A stretch of 36,014 bases of DNA. Origin: Nanobdellota archaeon (GTDB lineage: Archaea > Nanobdellota > Nanobdellia > Woesearchaeales > GW2011-AR9). The notes beneath the pieces were generated by a model. It saw only the letters and a program-made list of their open reading frames with translations. It was not told the DNA's origin and did not search any database. The stretch spans positions 1 to 36,014 of the forward strand of contig JAHJGQ010000091.1 in the NCBI GenBank assembly GCA_018824365.1. The letters run 5' to 3'. This document shows positions 9,464-17,405 of this stretch, one piece after another. A program made the translations under genes and the position numbers. The first letter of the stretch is position 1, and the number at the start of each line of letters is the position of its first letter.

Positions 9464-9504
9464 TTTCTTTTTTTCCTAGATTTTTTACAATTATTTTAAG
9501 ATAA

Positions 9505-9514
9505 TTTTATAAAA
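9505..9514 (+). promoter_or_regulatory. TATA box of the tRNA-Leu gene
   Basis: TTTTATAAAA ends about 25 nt upstream of the mature tRNA 5' end at 9539, the spacing expected for an archaeal promoter. It places the transcript start only a few bases before the tRNA. Confidence 0.6.
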
Positions 9515-9538
9515 CTTCTATGAAAATAACAATCTTAT

Positions 9539-9702
9539 GCGGACGTGCCGGAGTGGTCAAACGGGATAGATTGTTTGTACATAGGTACTAATGAGTCCTA
9601 ACTCAAGTCGTTTTGAGTGATGAGGTCTAACAAGATCGATGAAATACTCGTGAGCCATCTATTGGCTTAGTGCCTACGCAGGTTCGAGCCCTGCCGTCCG
9701 CA
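9539..9702 (+). tRNA. tRNA-Leu (probably CAA), interrupted in the anticodon loop
   Basis: Acceptor arms GCGGACG (9539-9545) and CGTCCGC (9695-9701) pair, with discriminator A at 9702 and no encoded CCA. The T-arm GCAGG-TTCGAGC-CCTGC (9678-9694), a D-arm with GGTCAAA, and a long variable arm with a GGC/GCC stem (9664-9674) make it a type II tRNA. The discriminator A points to leucine. The anticodon stem ATAGA (9566-9570) pairs with TCTAT (9658-9662), and 87 nt lie between the strands. No single intron yields a leucine anticodon. A middle exon CAAG (9631-9634, or 9604-9607) flanked by two introns would give the loop TTCAAGA. Loop bases TTCA then pair with TGAG (9651-9654), leaving a 3-nt bulge before the 3' splice site at 9656/9657, as in bulge-helix-bulge introns. 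Confidence 0.82.
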
Positions 9703-9746
9703 TATTTTTAATTTATTAGAATTAAAATAAATGAGAGTTAAGCATT

Positions 9747-10474
9747 CTATTTGAAATTTTTTGGATTAATCCTATCAGTTCTTTGATAACTTTTTTCCAA
9801 CTTTGGATGTAATGCAGTAGGTAATAATTCTCGAAGACGAGCCTTACCTTCTTCAAGACCTATATCCATATTCAAACGCATATCAACAATTCCATCTACA
9901 ATCCTCTCTAAGAAATCTGGATAACATGCTGCCGCATATTCTGACCCAAATGGGGACATATCACTCCGAAGTGCTGCGTAAGCGACAAGAAAGTCACTTT
10001 GTACTTTACCTGCACGAAAGATTCCATCAGGCCCCATAAGAAAATCGTGAAAACCAGCAAAATTATCAAACTTTTTAACAATTGCTTTACCTTCATCCAT
10101 ACCAGGCCAATATCGTGGATTTATAATTTGTATATCGGACAATAGTGAAGGTTCAGAAATTGCTGGTGTATGATGAATTTGAACATAGAAATAATTAATC
10201 CGACCCAGTTGCTGCAGGAAGACCCCTAAAACTTCATCTTTTTTTTCGCGTGGTAAAAAAGAATAAATTGCACCAAGTGCATTATAAGGTCGAGTATCTG
10301 GTGCATTATGTGGATGTTGATTTTTAAGAACTGTAATTAATGTATCCACATGTGCTTTACCTAATTCAAGAGTCTCTCTTCATCTAATCGTTCAGGAATT
10401 CCTGCTTTTCCAAGTATTTCAATAAGTTCAGGAGAAACAGTATCCGGATTTTCTATTATAAAAACACTCATCAT
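9747..10474 (-). pseudogene. Frameshifted gene of unknown function
   Basis: A 200-residue frame with a GTG start at 10349 runs to 9747. In the minus-strand frame it remains open upstream (RETLELGKAH before the GTG) until a TGA just beyond an AGAGAG tract. From 10474 or 10471 a good ATG-started frame (MSVFIIENPDTVSPELIEIL) reads down to the same tract and then stops at 10361-10363. Joining the two at the TCTCTC tract (plus strand 10373-10378) gives one protein of about 238 residues. A dinucleotide slip, either real or an assembly error, is the simplest explanation. The product is rich in aromatic and His residues (HPHNAPDTRPYNALGAIYSF). I do not recognise it and see no membrane segment. Confidence 0.6.
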
Positions 10475-10560
10475 TTTAATACATAAAGTAATAACTATAA
10501 AAATATTTTTATCTTTAAATATCTATTTTGATATTCGATCAAAACAACTCCCTCCAAACC

Positions 10561-10568
10561 TTTATAAA
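10561..10568 (+). promoter_or_regulatory. TATA box for RNase J, leaderless spacing
   Basis: TTTATAAA starts 31 nt upstream of the ATG at 10592, and no ribosome binding site lies between. The transcript should begin at or within a few bases of the start codon. Confidence 0.6.
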
Positions 10569-10591
10569 ACATAAAACAATCCTTCTTTAAC

Positions 10592-11932
10592 ATGTCAATA
10601 GAAATATGTACAATCGGCGGTTTCTCAGAAACAGGGAAGAATTCTACAGCAGTTAAGATTGATGAGGAAGTAGTCATATTAGATATGGGTCTTCATATGG
10701 AAAATTATATCCGTTATACTGAAGATGAAGATATTAGAGCTATGACTTATGAAGAATTATTACAAGTAAATGCAGTTCCAAACTACGATTTAATAAATGA
10801 TTGGAAAGACAAAGTGATTGGAATCATTCCTAGCCATGGTCATCTTGATCATATTGGTGCTATTCCTTTTTCTGCTTCAATATTTCCAAAATCACCAATC
10901 ATCTGTACACCATATACTGCTGAAGTATTAAGAAGCATCTTTAAAGATGAGAGAATCAGCATTCCAAACAACCTAATTAGTTTAAACTTGAATTCAATAT
11001 ACAAATTGTCAGAAAATATTTCTGTAGAATTAGTTAACATGACCCATTCTATTCCGCATGCTTCGATGATTGTTTTACATACACCTTATGGAAAAATTGT
11101 CTATGCGAATGATTATAAGTTTGACAGGCAGCCAACTTTAGGAAAAACACCTAATTTTGACCGGCTGCAAGAAATAGGTAAAGAAGGAGCATTACTATTG
11201 ATTGTAGAATGCCTTTACGCTCATGAACATAAGAAAATGCCTTCAGAATCAGTAGCCAAACAGATGCTAAAAGATGTTATGTTAGGAGTACATGCAGAAA
11301 AAAAAGCGATGATTGTAACTACGTTCTCTTCACACCTTGCCAGGCTAAAAAGCATTATTGAACTAGGCAATAAATTAAACCGGAAAATTGTCTTTTTGGG
11401 AAGATCTTTATCTAAATATGTTACGGCTGGTGAGAGGATCAATCTGATAGATTTTCAAAAAAACATTACTTTAGTTAAACATAGGGATAGGATTGAAAAA
11501 ATCTTAACAAAGATAAACAAAGAAGGTAAACAAAAATATCTTTTAGTTGTTACCGGTCATCAAGGAGAGCCAAAAGCAATCCTTTCAAGGATGGTTAGAA
11601 ATGAACTGCCATTTAAATTTGAAAATGGAGATGTAGTTATCTTTAGCTGTTCTGTAATTCCAGTTGAATTAAATAAAGACAATAGGGACAAGTTAGAAAG
11701 GCAGATAAGAAGCAAAGGTGCACGTATCTTTAAAGATATCCATGTTTCTGGTCACGCAGCCAGAGAAGATCATCGTGATCTGATTGAATTGGTAAAACCA
11801 AAACACATCATTCCTTCTCATGCAGGTCAAGATAAAGCAAACAATTTAGCCAGCCTAGCTGAAGAGATGGGTTATAAAAGAAATAAGAGCGTCCATTTGA
11901 TGGAAGATGGAAAGAGAATAATCTTAAAGTGA
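10592..11932 (+). CDS. rnj: Archaeal ribonuclease J
   Basis: The 446-residue protein is a metallo-beta-lactamase-fold nuclease of the RNase J group. It begins directly with the fold (SIEICTIGGFSETGKNSTAV). The metal-binding HxHxDH motif is SHGHLDHIGA (His82, His84, Asp86, His87). The beta-CASP region includes VVTGHQGEP. The terminal histidine motifs appear as HVSGHAAREDHRDLI and IIPSHAGQ. Archaeal RNase J is known to be a 5'-3' exoribonuclease in mRNA decay and RNA maturation. The length matches the archaeal form, which lacks the bacterial C-terminal domain. It is followed by pcn in the same orientation, but pcn has its own TATA box. Confidence 0.93.
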   Translation: MSIEICTIGGFSETGKNSTAVKIDEEVVILDMGLHMENYIRYTEDEDIRAMTYEELLQVNAVPNYDLINDWKDKVIGIIPSHGHLDHIGAIPFSASIFPKSPIICTPYTAEVLRSIFKDERISIPNNLISLNLNSIYKLSENISVELVNMTHSIPHASMIVLHTPYGKIVYANDYKFDRQPTLGKTPNFDRLQEIGKEGALLLIVECLYAHEHKKMPSESVAKQMLKDVMLGVHAEKKAMIVTTFSSHLARLKSIIELGNKLNRKIVFLGRSLSKYVTAGERINLIDFQKNITLVKHRDRIEKILTKINKEGKQKYLLVVTGHQGEPKAILSRMVRNELPFKFENGDVVIFSCSVIPVELNKDNRDKLERQIRSKGARIFKDIHVSGHAAREDHRDLIELVKPKHIIPSHAGQDKANNLASLAEEMGYKRNKSVHLMEDGKRIILK

Positions 11933-11958
11933 AAACCACTACTTTATAACAATAAATC

Positions 11959-11992
11959 TTATAAAGAGTTCATTCTTGGAAGTTTTAGAGGG
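11959..11992 (+). promoter_or_regulatory. TATA box and GAGGG ribosome-binding motif before pcn
   Basis: TTATAAAG (11959-11966) predicts a transcript start near 11988. GAGGG at 11988-11992 is 8 nt before the ATG at 12001, so the site would be at the extreme mRNA 5' end. An additional TTTATAAC at 11943-11950 could give a longer leader. Confidence 0.45.
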
Positions 11993-12000
11993 TTTGAGAA

Positions 12001-12747
12001 ATGAAATTAGTCCTAGCTGAACCAAAGTACTTTAAAGACAGTATTTCTATAATTTCTGATTTAGTGACAGAAGCTAAATTTAAAGTTAACAGAGATGGTC
12101 TTGAAATGGTAGCCATGGATCCTGCAAATGTTGCCATGGTCATATTTAAGCTTCTAAGCAGCAGTTTTACGAAGTATGAAGTTAAAGAAATTGAAGAAAT
12201 CTGTATCAATCTTAATAATTTAAAACAAATTTTGCGTAGAACTAAAGGAGATGATATGCTGACATTAGAAACTACTGAAGATAACAAACTAAAGATACAG
12301 CTTAAGAGCAATACAACAAGATCATTTTCCATCCCAACTCTTGAAATAGAAGATAAAGAACAAAAAGTTCCTGAACTTACATTTCCGATAGTTGTAAAGA
12401 CCAATTCTGATGTATTATCTGAAGCAATAGAAGACGTAAGTGTTGTTGCTGAGTCCGTAACTTTATTAGGAGAGAAAAGCCAATTGTTGGTGAAAGCAGA
12501 AGGAGACTTATCAAAAGCTTTTATTGAGATTAAACCAGACGAAAACACCATCATTAAATGTGATTCGGAAGATAAATTTAAAGCAAAATATTCTTTAGAA
12601 TATTTGAAGAAGATGATTAATGGCGGCAAGCTAACAGAAAACGTTTCTTTATACTTTAATACCGATTACCCTTTAAAATTAGAATATAAAGTTACTGATA
12701 AATTATTGTTAAGTTTCATTCTTGCTCCTAGAGTAGATAATGACTAA
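12001..12747 (+). CDS. pcn: DNA polymerase sliding clamp (PCNA)
   Basis: The 248-residue protein has the family length and two-domain topology of PCNA. The trimeric ring tethers DNA polymerase, ligase, FEN1 and other PIP-box proteins to DNA. Hallmarks are the N-terminal KLVLAEPKYFKDSISIISDLVTEAKF and the DNA-facing loop GLEMVAMDPANVAMV. An interdomain connector region lies around LEIEDKEQKVPELTFP, and the C-terminal strand reads YPLKLEYKVTDKLLLSFILAPRV. A single pcn copy is seen. It lies just downstream of RNase J but seems to have its own promoter. Confidence 0.95.
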   Translation: MKLVLAEPKYFKDSISIISDLVTEAKFKVNRDGLEMVAMDPANVAMVIFKLLSSSFTKYEVKEIEEICINLNNLKQILRRTKGDDMLTLETTEDNKLKIQLKSNTTRSFSIPTLEIEDKEQKVPELTFPIVVKTNSDVLSEAIEDVSVVAESVTLLGEKSQLLVKAEGDLSKAFIEIKPDENTIIKCDSEDKFKAKYSLEYLKKMINGGKLTENVSLYFNTDYPLKLEYKVTDKLLLSFILAPRVDND

Positions 12748-12953
12748 TTAATTCTTTCAAAAGGACAAATAAATCTGTTTTTTTAGCTGAAAGTGACAAA
12801 AATAAGATTCAATAAAGCTAAAATAGACAATTCTATTAAAAAATTAAGAAAAATTAATAAAAAAAAGCCCAATTTTACATTTTTCTTATATTAAAAACAC
12901 TATATTAAAAAAAATTAAGATATTAAAATGACATATTAAAATTATAAGAAAAA
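12748..12953. other. AT-rich intergenic region with ATATTAAAA repeats
   Basis: This 206-nt gap between pcn and the PurE-like gene is extremely AT-rich and contains A-tracts. Its last 70 nt hold four copies of ATATTAAAA at 12888-12896, 12902-12910, 12920-12928 and 12933-12941. The third copy lies at TATA-box distance from the ATG at 12954. I see no gene or stable RNA fold here. Confidence 0.6.
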
Positions 12954-13865
12954 ATGAAAAGATTAGATATAATATTTGAATCGCCAAATGATGAAGAAAA
13001 AATAATTTCTGGAGTTATCAGAGCAACAAAAGAAATATCTGATTTGGAAGTAAGATTACATTATGCTTCTGCTGAAAAAACTCCTGAAAAACTAGCAGTG
13101 GTCATGTCAGAACTTAAATCTGAAGAAGGGGATAATAAAGTATACATTGTTGGAGGAAGAATGAACAATGGTCTAACCAGCATAATTAGGAGTTATACTA
13201 ATCCAAACGATCTAGTGATTGGTATCCCTGTTGATGATGACAAAACAAATGGTTTAAGCTCATTTATCTCTACTTCTGAAAAATCTTTTGGAAGCCCGAT
13301 CTTAATGGCAGGATTAAATAATAGTTATGCTGCTTTAAATATTGGCTATAAAATATTACAAAGGGCAGAAGAATTGAAATCTGGAAATATGATGAATAAT
13401 CAAATTGTCATCTATGAAGATAAAAATAATAGTTGTTCCATAACCAGACAATTGCCCCAACTACGTTCAGAGCTAGAACAAGTAGGATTGGATTATGTCA
13501 GTAAATTCATAGACGAGATTGGTCCAAATGATATTGTAGTCAATATATTTAATATTAAAGATAAACTAACAACTAGACTAAGCAGAGTTGATGAAATTCT
13601 CAGGAACGGATTAGGTATACAAATCGGCATTTTAGAAAGTCAACCTTATCAAAAAGAACAAGATTATGTTCAATGTTTAAAAGGAACTAAAAAAACTGGA
13701 ATAGTAAGTATTGGAGCGTATGCAAATGCAGTACACATAGCTGCACAAATAACCCAGAATGAAAACTCATTAGGTTTAATAGAACAAAGAAAAGATGAAA
13801 TTGTAAGAAATATTGAAGAAAATAAAGGCCTATCGGTTGTGAACGGTATTGTAATAAAGTTCTAA
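12954..13865 (+). CDS. Tandem PurE-like protein lacking the catalytic histidines
   Basis: The first half of this 303-residue protein follows the whole PurE (N5-CAIR mutase / AIR carboxylase) pattern. It has ESPNDEEKI (9-17) for GSxSD, YASAEKTPEKL (38-48) for SAHRTPE, VYIVGGRMNNGL (63-74) for the AGAGGAAHLPG loop, VIGIPVDDDKTNGLSSF for GVPV-LDGLDSL, and LMAGLNNSYAALNIGYKIL for the final helix. The two active-site histidine positions are Glu41 and Asn in the loop. The second half again ends PurE-like (IQIGILES..., then VSIGAYANAVHIAAQI), suggesting an eroded duplicate. PurE acts in purine synthesis, but this protein should not catalyse that step. A nucleotide-binding or regulatory role is inferred. 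No pur gene is nearby. Confidence 0.7.
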   Translation: MKRLDIIFESPNDEEKIISGVIRATKEISDLEVRLHYASAEKTPEKLAVVMSELKSEEGDNKVYIVGGRMNNGLTSIIRSYTNPNDLVIGIPVDDDKTNGLSSFISTSEKSFGSPILMAGLNNSYAALNIGYKILQRAEELKSGNMMNNQIVIYEDKNNSCSITRQLPQLRSELEQVGLDYVSKFIDEIGPNDIVVNIFNIKDKLTTRLSRVDEILRNGLGIQIGILESQPYQKEQDYVQCLKGTKKTGIVSIGAYANAVHIAAQITQNENSLGLIEQRKDEIVRNIEENKGLSVVNGIVIKF

Positions 13866-13900
13866 ATAATCTAAATCAAAATCTCTTTTTTTTCATTAAT

Positions 13901-13908
13901 TTTATAAA
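13901..13908 (+). promoter_or_regulatory. TATA box for the radical SAM-U32-pyrD cluster
   Basis: TTTATAAA lies 32 nt upstream of the ATG at 13933, which fits leaderless translation of the first gene. The next two genes follow in the same direction with small gaps, so this could serve all three. Confidence 0.55.
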
Positions 13909-13932
13909 ATAACTATTTGAATTGTATAAAGT

Positions 13933-15021
13933 ATGAATCTAAACATAAGATATAACCCAAATAAGTTCATCCATGTAGGAGAGATCTCACTTAGTGAAGA
14001 AACTAAAAAACTGCTTAAGAAGTCTGAAAAAGTTTATTTTGAAAATTTTGATGGTAAAACGTGGTATGGAAGATGCATTTTCCTTAGCTGGTATTGTTCA
14101 TTAGGAGATTGTACTTTCTGTTTCAGATCTACACAAAAACATAAGATTAAACATACTGAAGATTCTAAAAGAACCATGGCTTCTGTACTTCTTGAAGCTT
14201 TATTCTGTAAAATGTTTAACTGGAGAATAGAATTTCTTACTGGAGGATATGGCATTATGCCTTTCACTGATCTATTAGAATTTACTAAAAATGTATCTTC
14301 TGTTTATGGTCAAAAGATCTGGTTGAATTTAGGAATAATCTCTGAAGAACATCTTCAACGATTACAGCCTTATGTAAAAGGTATCTGTGCTTCCATGGAA
14401 ACTTTGCATCCGGAAATTCATAAAAAGACCTGCCCAAGCAAACCAATTGAACATTATGATAAGATGCTTTATGAATTGAATAAATCAAAAAAAAGATTCA
14501 AGAAAAGTATTGCTGTAATCATCGGTCTAGGTGATAAGATAGAAGACAAAGATTACTTGTTTGATTTTATCGATAAACATAAATTAGATAGGATAACTCT
14601 TTATGCTTTGAAACCGATAGCAGGAACTGAATTTAAGAAAGGGCCAGATGTTGAAGAATATGTTCAATGGATTGCTCATCTAAGAATTAGATTTCCAAAG
14701 TTAGAAATCATTGCCGGAACAAATCTTAGAAGATCAGAAGAAGCAGGTTATTTGATGAAAGCGGGAGCAAATGCTGTTACTAAATTTCCTGCTACTAAAC
14801 AATTTGCTACAAAAAAAGCTAAACTAGTAGAAAAATTAATTGTAAATGAGGGACGTAATTTCATCAGTAACCTATCTAAATTGCCTGAGATTGACTGGAA
14901 TGGAGAGATAGATAAATTATTGATAGATGAAAAATATAAAGTAAGGATGAAAGAAAAATTGAATCTTTACTTAGAGAAATTTGAAAATCCCATTGATGTA
15001 GATAAAGAGATGAACAGATAA
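13933..15021 (+). CDS. Radical SAM enzyme with a CX4CX2C cluster motif (biotin synthase-like)
   Basis: The 362-residue protein has a radical SAM barrel. The iron-sulfur ligands read WYCSLGDCTFCF (Cys55, Cys60, Cys63), a CX4CX2C spacing rather than the usual CX3CX2C. The SAM-contact motif follows as EFLTGGYG (GGE-like), and later barrel strands include ICASMET and IAVIIGLGD. The C-terminal part (LEIIAGTNLRRSEEAGYLMKAGANAVTKFPATK) resembles the BATS-type end of biotin synthase-related enzymes. Such enzymes make a 5'-deoxyadenosyl radical, and the substrate here is unknown. It sits 39 nt upstream of a U32 protein and may be in one transcript with it. Confidence 0.82.
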   Translation: MNLNIRYNPNKFIHVGEISLSEETKKLLKKSEKVYFENFDGKTWYGRCIFLSWYCSLGDCTFCFRSTQKHKIKHTEDSKRTMASVLLEALFCKMFNWRIEFLTGGYGIMPFTDLLEFTKNVSSVYGQKIWLNLGIISEEHLQRLQPYVKGICASMETLHPEIHKKTCPSKPIEHYDKMLYELNKSKKRFKKSIAVIIGLGDKIEDKDYLFDFIDKHKLDRITLYALKPIAGTEFKKGPDVEEYVQWIAHLRIRFPKLEIIAGTNLRRSEEAGYLMKAGANAVTKFPATKQFATKKAKLVEKLIVNEGRNFISNLSKLPEIDWNGEIDKLLIDEKYKVRMKEKLNLYLEKFENPIDVDKEMNR

Positions 15022-15060
15022 AGAAAATAGAAAAAAAAAATGTTAAAAAAGATATAAAAG

Positions 15061-16317
15061 ATGATCAAGAATAAAAAAAATAAAATAGAAATCATGGCTC
15101 CAGTAGGTTCTTATGAATCTTTAATGGCAGCTATCAAAGCAGGAGCCGATTCTGTATATTTTGGAATTGAGCAATTGAACATGCGGGCTAGAGCTGCCAA
15201 GAGGTTTACTTTAGATGATCTTCCTAAAATAACTAAAATTTGTAGAGAGAAGAACGTCAAAACCTACATCACTTTAAATGTTGTAATGTATAATGAAGAT
15301 CTGCAATTGATGAAAAAAATTTGTGATACTGCAAAGAAAGCAAAAATCGATGCAGTTATTTGCACGGATATTGCAGCTATAAAATATGCACATTCTATCG
15401 ATTTAGAAGTTCATATTTCTACACAGGCCAATGTTAGTAATATTGAAGCTGTGAAGTTTTATTCACAATTTGCTGATGTGATCGTTTTGGCCAGAGAACT
15501 TAACTTAAATCAAATTAATGAAATTATAAAATCGATTAAAAAAGAAAAAATTGAAGGGCCGAAAGGAGAATTGATAAAAATTGAATTGTTCGTTCATGGT
15601 GCTTTATGTGTTTCTATTTCAGGAAAATGTTATATGAGTTTAGCTCAATACAACCATTCTGCCAATAGGGGAGATTGTTTGCAGGTTTGCAGAAGATCCT
15701 ACAAAGTAACTGATGAAGAGACGGGAGATGAGTTAATGATTGATAATAAATTTGTAATGTCCCCAAAAGATTTATGCACAATCGGAATTATTGATAAAAT
15801 TATTGAATCAGGAGTAAGCGTATTTAAAATAGAAGGACGGGGCAGATCGCCAGATTATGTTTATACAACAGTTAAAGTTTACAAAGAAGCTGTTGATAAT
15901 TACTTTTCTGGAACTTACACGAAAGAAAAAATTGATACTTGGATTAAAGAATTGGAGAAAGTATTCAACCGCGGTTTTTGGCAAGGAGGTTATTATTTAG
16001 GAAATAAATTAGGTGAATGGAGCGGCACATATGGTTCCAAATCAACAGTTGAGAAAATTTACATCGGGAAAGTGAAAAATTATTTTGCTAGAAAGAAAAT
16101 TGTTTATTTAATTATTGAAACAGGGGAGATTGGTGTGGGTGATGAAATCTTAATTACCGGACCTACAACAGGTGTAGTAAAAACAAAAGTTAAAGAGTTG
16201 TATGTCAACGATAATCATAAAGAAAAAGCTAAAAAAGGGGATTTAGTTACAGTTCCAATTCAAGAGAAAGTAAGAGCAAATGACAAATTATTTGTACTTA
16301 ATAAAAAAGAAAAATGA
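15061..16317 (+). CDS. Peptidase U32-family protein (tRNA/rRNA hydroxylation type)
   Basis: The 418-residue protein matches the U32 family from its start (EIMAPVGSYESLMAAIKAGADSVYFG). The four family cysteines that bind an iron-sulfur cluster are Cys183, Cys190, Cys206 and Cys210 (HGALCVSISGKCYMS and NRGDCLQVCRRSY). The following PKDLCTIGIIDKIIESGVSVFKIEGRGRSPDYV is also typical. A C-terminal beta-barrel region (IGVGDEILITGPTTG) completes the protein. Bacterial members TrhP and RlhA hydroxylate tRNA U34 or 23S rRNA C2501 using prephenate, despite the peptidase name. An RNA-modification role is therefore the best guess. Its stop overlaps the pyrD start by 4 nt. Confidence 0.88.
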   Translation: MIKNKKNKIEIMAPVGSYESLMAAIKAGADSVYFGIEQLNMRARAAKRFTLDDLPKITKICREKNVKTYITLNVVMYNEDLQLMKKICDTAKKAKIDAVICTDIAAIKYAHSIDLEVHISTQANVSNIEAVKFYSQFADVIVLARELNLNQINEIIKSIKKEKIEGPKGELIKIELFVHGALCVSISGKCYMSLAQYNHSANRGDCLQVCRRSYKVTDEETGDELMIDNKFVMSPKDLCTIGIIDKIIESGVSVFKIEGRGRSPDYVYTTVKVYKEAVDNYFSGTYTKEKIDTWIKELEKVFNRGFWQGGYYLGNKLGEWSGTYGSKSTVEKIYIGKVKNYFARKKIVYLIIETGEIGVGDEILITGPTTGVVKTKVKELYVNDNHKEKAKKGDLVTVPIQEKVRANDKLFVLNKKEK

Positions 16318-17405
16318 TTAAGATATATCAAAAACTTATTAGACCGGTATTTTTTAAAATTGATCCTGAAAGAGTCCACAACATGATTCTTTTTTATGGT
16401 AAATTATTAGGTAAATTTTATTTGACAAAAAACATTCTCAGATTTATGTTTAATTATCAAAATGATAAGCTTAAACAAAAAATTCATGGGATAGAATTTT
16501 CAAATCCAATCGGTTTGGCTGCCGGTTTTGATAAAGATGCACAACTGATGAACATATTACCTTCAATAGGTTTTGGTTATGAGGAGATAGGTACAATTAC
16601 CGCAAAATCTTGCACAGGAAACCCAAAACCAAGATTATGGAGAATGCCAAAATATAAGTCAATCGTCGTTAATTATGGACTGAAGAATCTTGGTTGTAAA
16701 GCCATAGCTAAAAGATTGAAAGGCAGACAATTTGATTTTCCTTTGGGAATAAATATAGCTAAAACAAACAGTAAAGAAACCGTTGATAGAGAAGCTGGAA
16801 TTAAAGATTATGTAGATGGATTTTCTATGATGGAACCATTTGCTGATTATATTACTATCAACATCAGTTGTCCAAATGCTTATGGAGGACAACCTTTCTC
16901 GGATTCAGAATCATTAAACGGATTGCTTCACAAAATTGATGAAATTAAAATCAGCAAACCAATCTTTCTTAAGTTGTCACCGGATCTTCCTATAGAAGAA
17001 GTGGATAAGATTATTGCTGTTTGTGACAGGCATAATATTCAAGGATTTGTTATTTCTAACCTTGTAAAGAATAGAAGTAAAACTTACATTCCAGCTAAAG
17101 AATTTTCTAAAATAGGAGAAGGCGGCTTAAGCGGTAAAGTAGTTTATGATTTTTCAAATGAACTGATCTCTCATGTTTATAAAAAAACAAAAGGCAGATA
17201 CATAATAATCGGATGCGGAGGAATATTTACTGCTGAAGATGCCTATGAAAAGATTAAGAGAGGTGCTTCTCTTTTGCAGCTGATTACCGGACTTATTTAT
17301 GAAGGCCCAGGTGTAATCAAAGAGATAAATAAAGGAATTGTAGAATTACTTGAGAAAGATGGATTTACTAATATTTCTGAAGCAGTTGGGAGTGAATACA
17401 GTTAA
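16314..17405 (+). CDS. pyrD: Dihydroorotate dehydrogenase, class-2-like with a cysteine base
   Basis: The 363-residue protein catalyses oxidation of dihydroorotate to orotate in pyrimidine synthesis. The N-terminal helical segment (about 1-45, IYQKLIRPVFFKIDPERVHNM) is the class 2 membrane-associated extension, which normally uses quinone. The barrel shows NPIGLAAGFDKDAQ, GFGYEEIGTITAKSCTGNPKPRLWR and the FMN phosphate site IIGCGGIFTAEDAYEKIKRGASLLQL. The catalytic-base loop reads INISCPNAYGG, with Cys186 where class 2 enzymes normally have serine. Cysteine is typical of class 1. ATGA overlap with the U32 gene implies coupling. No other de novo pyr gene is beside it. Confidence 0.9.
   Translation: MIKIYQKLIRPVFFKIDPERVHNMILFYGKLLGKFYLTKNILRFMFNYQNDKLKQKIHGIEFSNPIGLAAGFDKDAQLMNILPSIGFGYEEIGTITAKSCTGNPKPRLWRMPKYKSIVVNYGLKNLGCKAIAKRLKGRQFDFPLGINIAKTNSKETVDREAGIKDYVDGFSMMEPFADYITINISCPNAYGGQPFSDSESLNGLLHKIDEIKISKPIFLKLSPDLPIEEVDKIIAVCDRHNIQGFVISNLVKNRSKTYIPAKEFSKIGEGGLSGKVVYDFSNELISHVYKKTKGRYIIIGCGGIFTAEDAYEKIKRGASLLQLITGLIYEGPGVIKEINKGIVELLEKDGFTNISEAVGSEYS

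Noticed and set aside
9573-9657. Single-intron model of tRNA-Leu
   Set aside because: Every way of completing a 7-nt loop from the two ends gives AGC, GGC, GTC or GTT with a pyrimidine at position 37, none of which fits a leucine tRNA.
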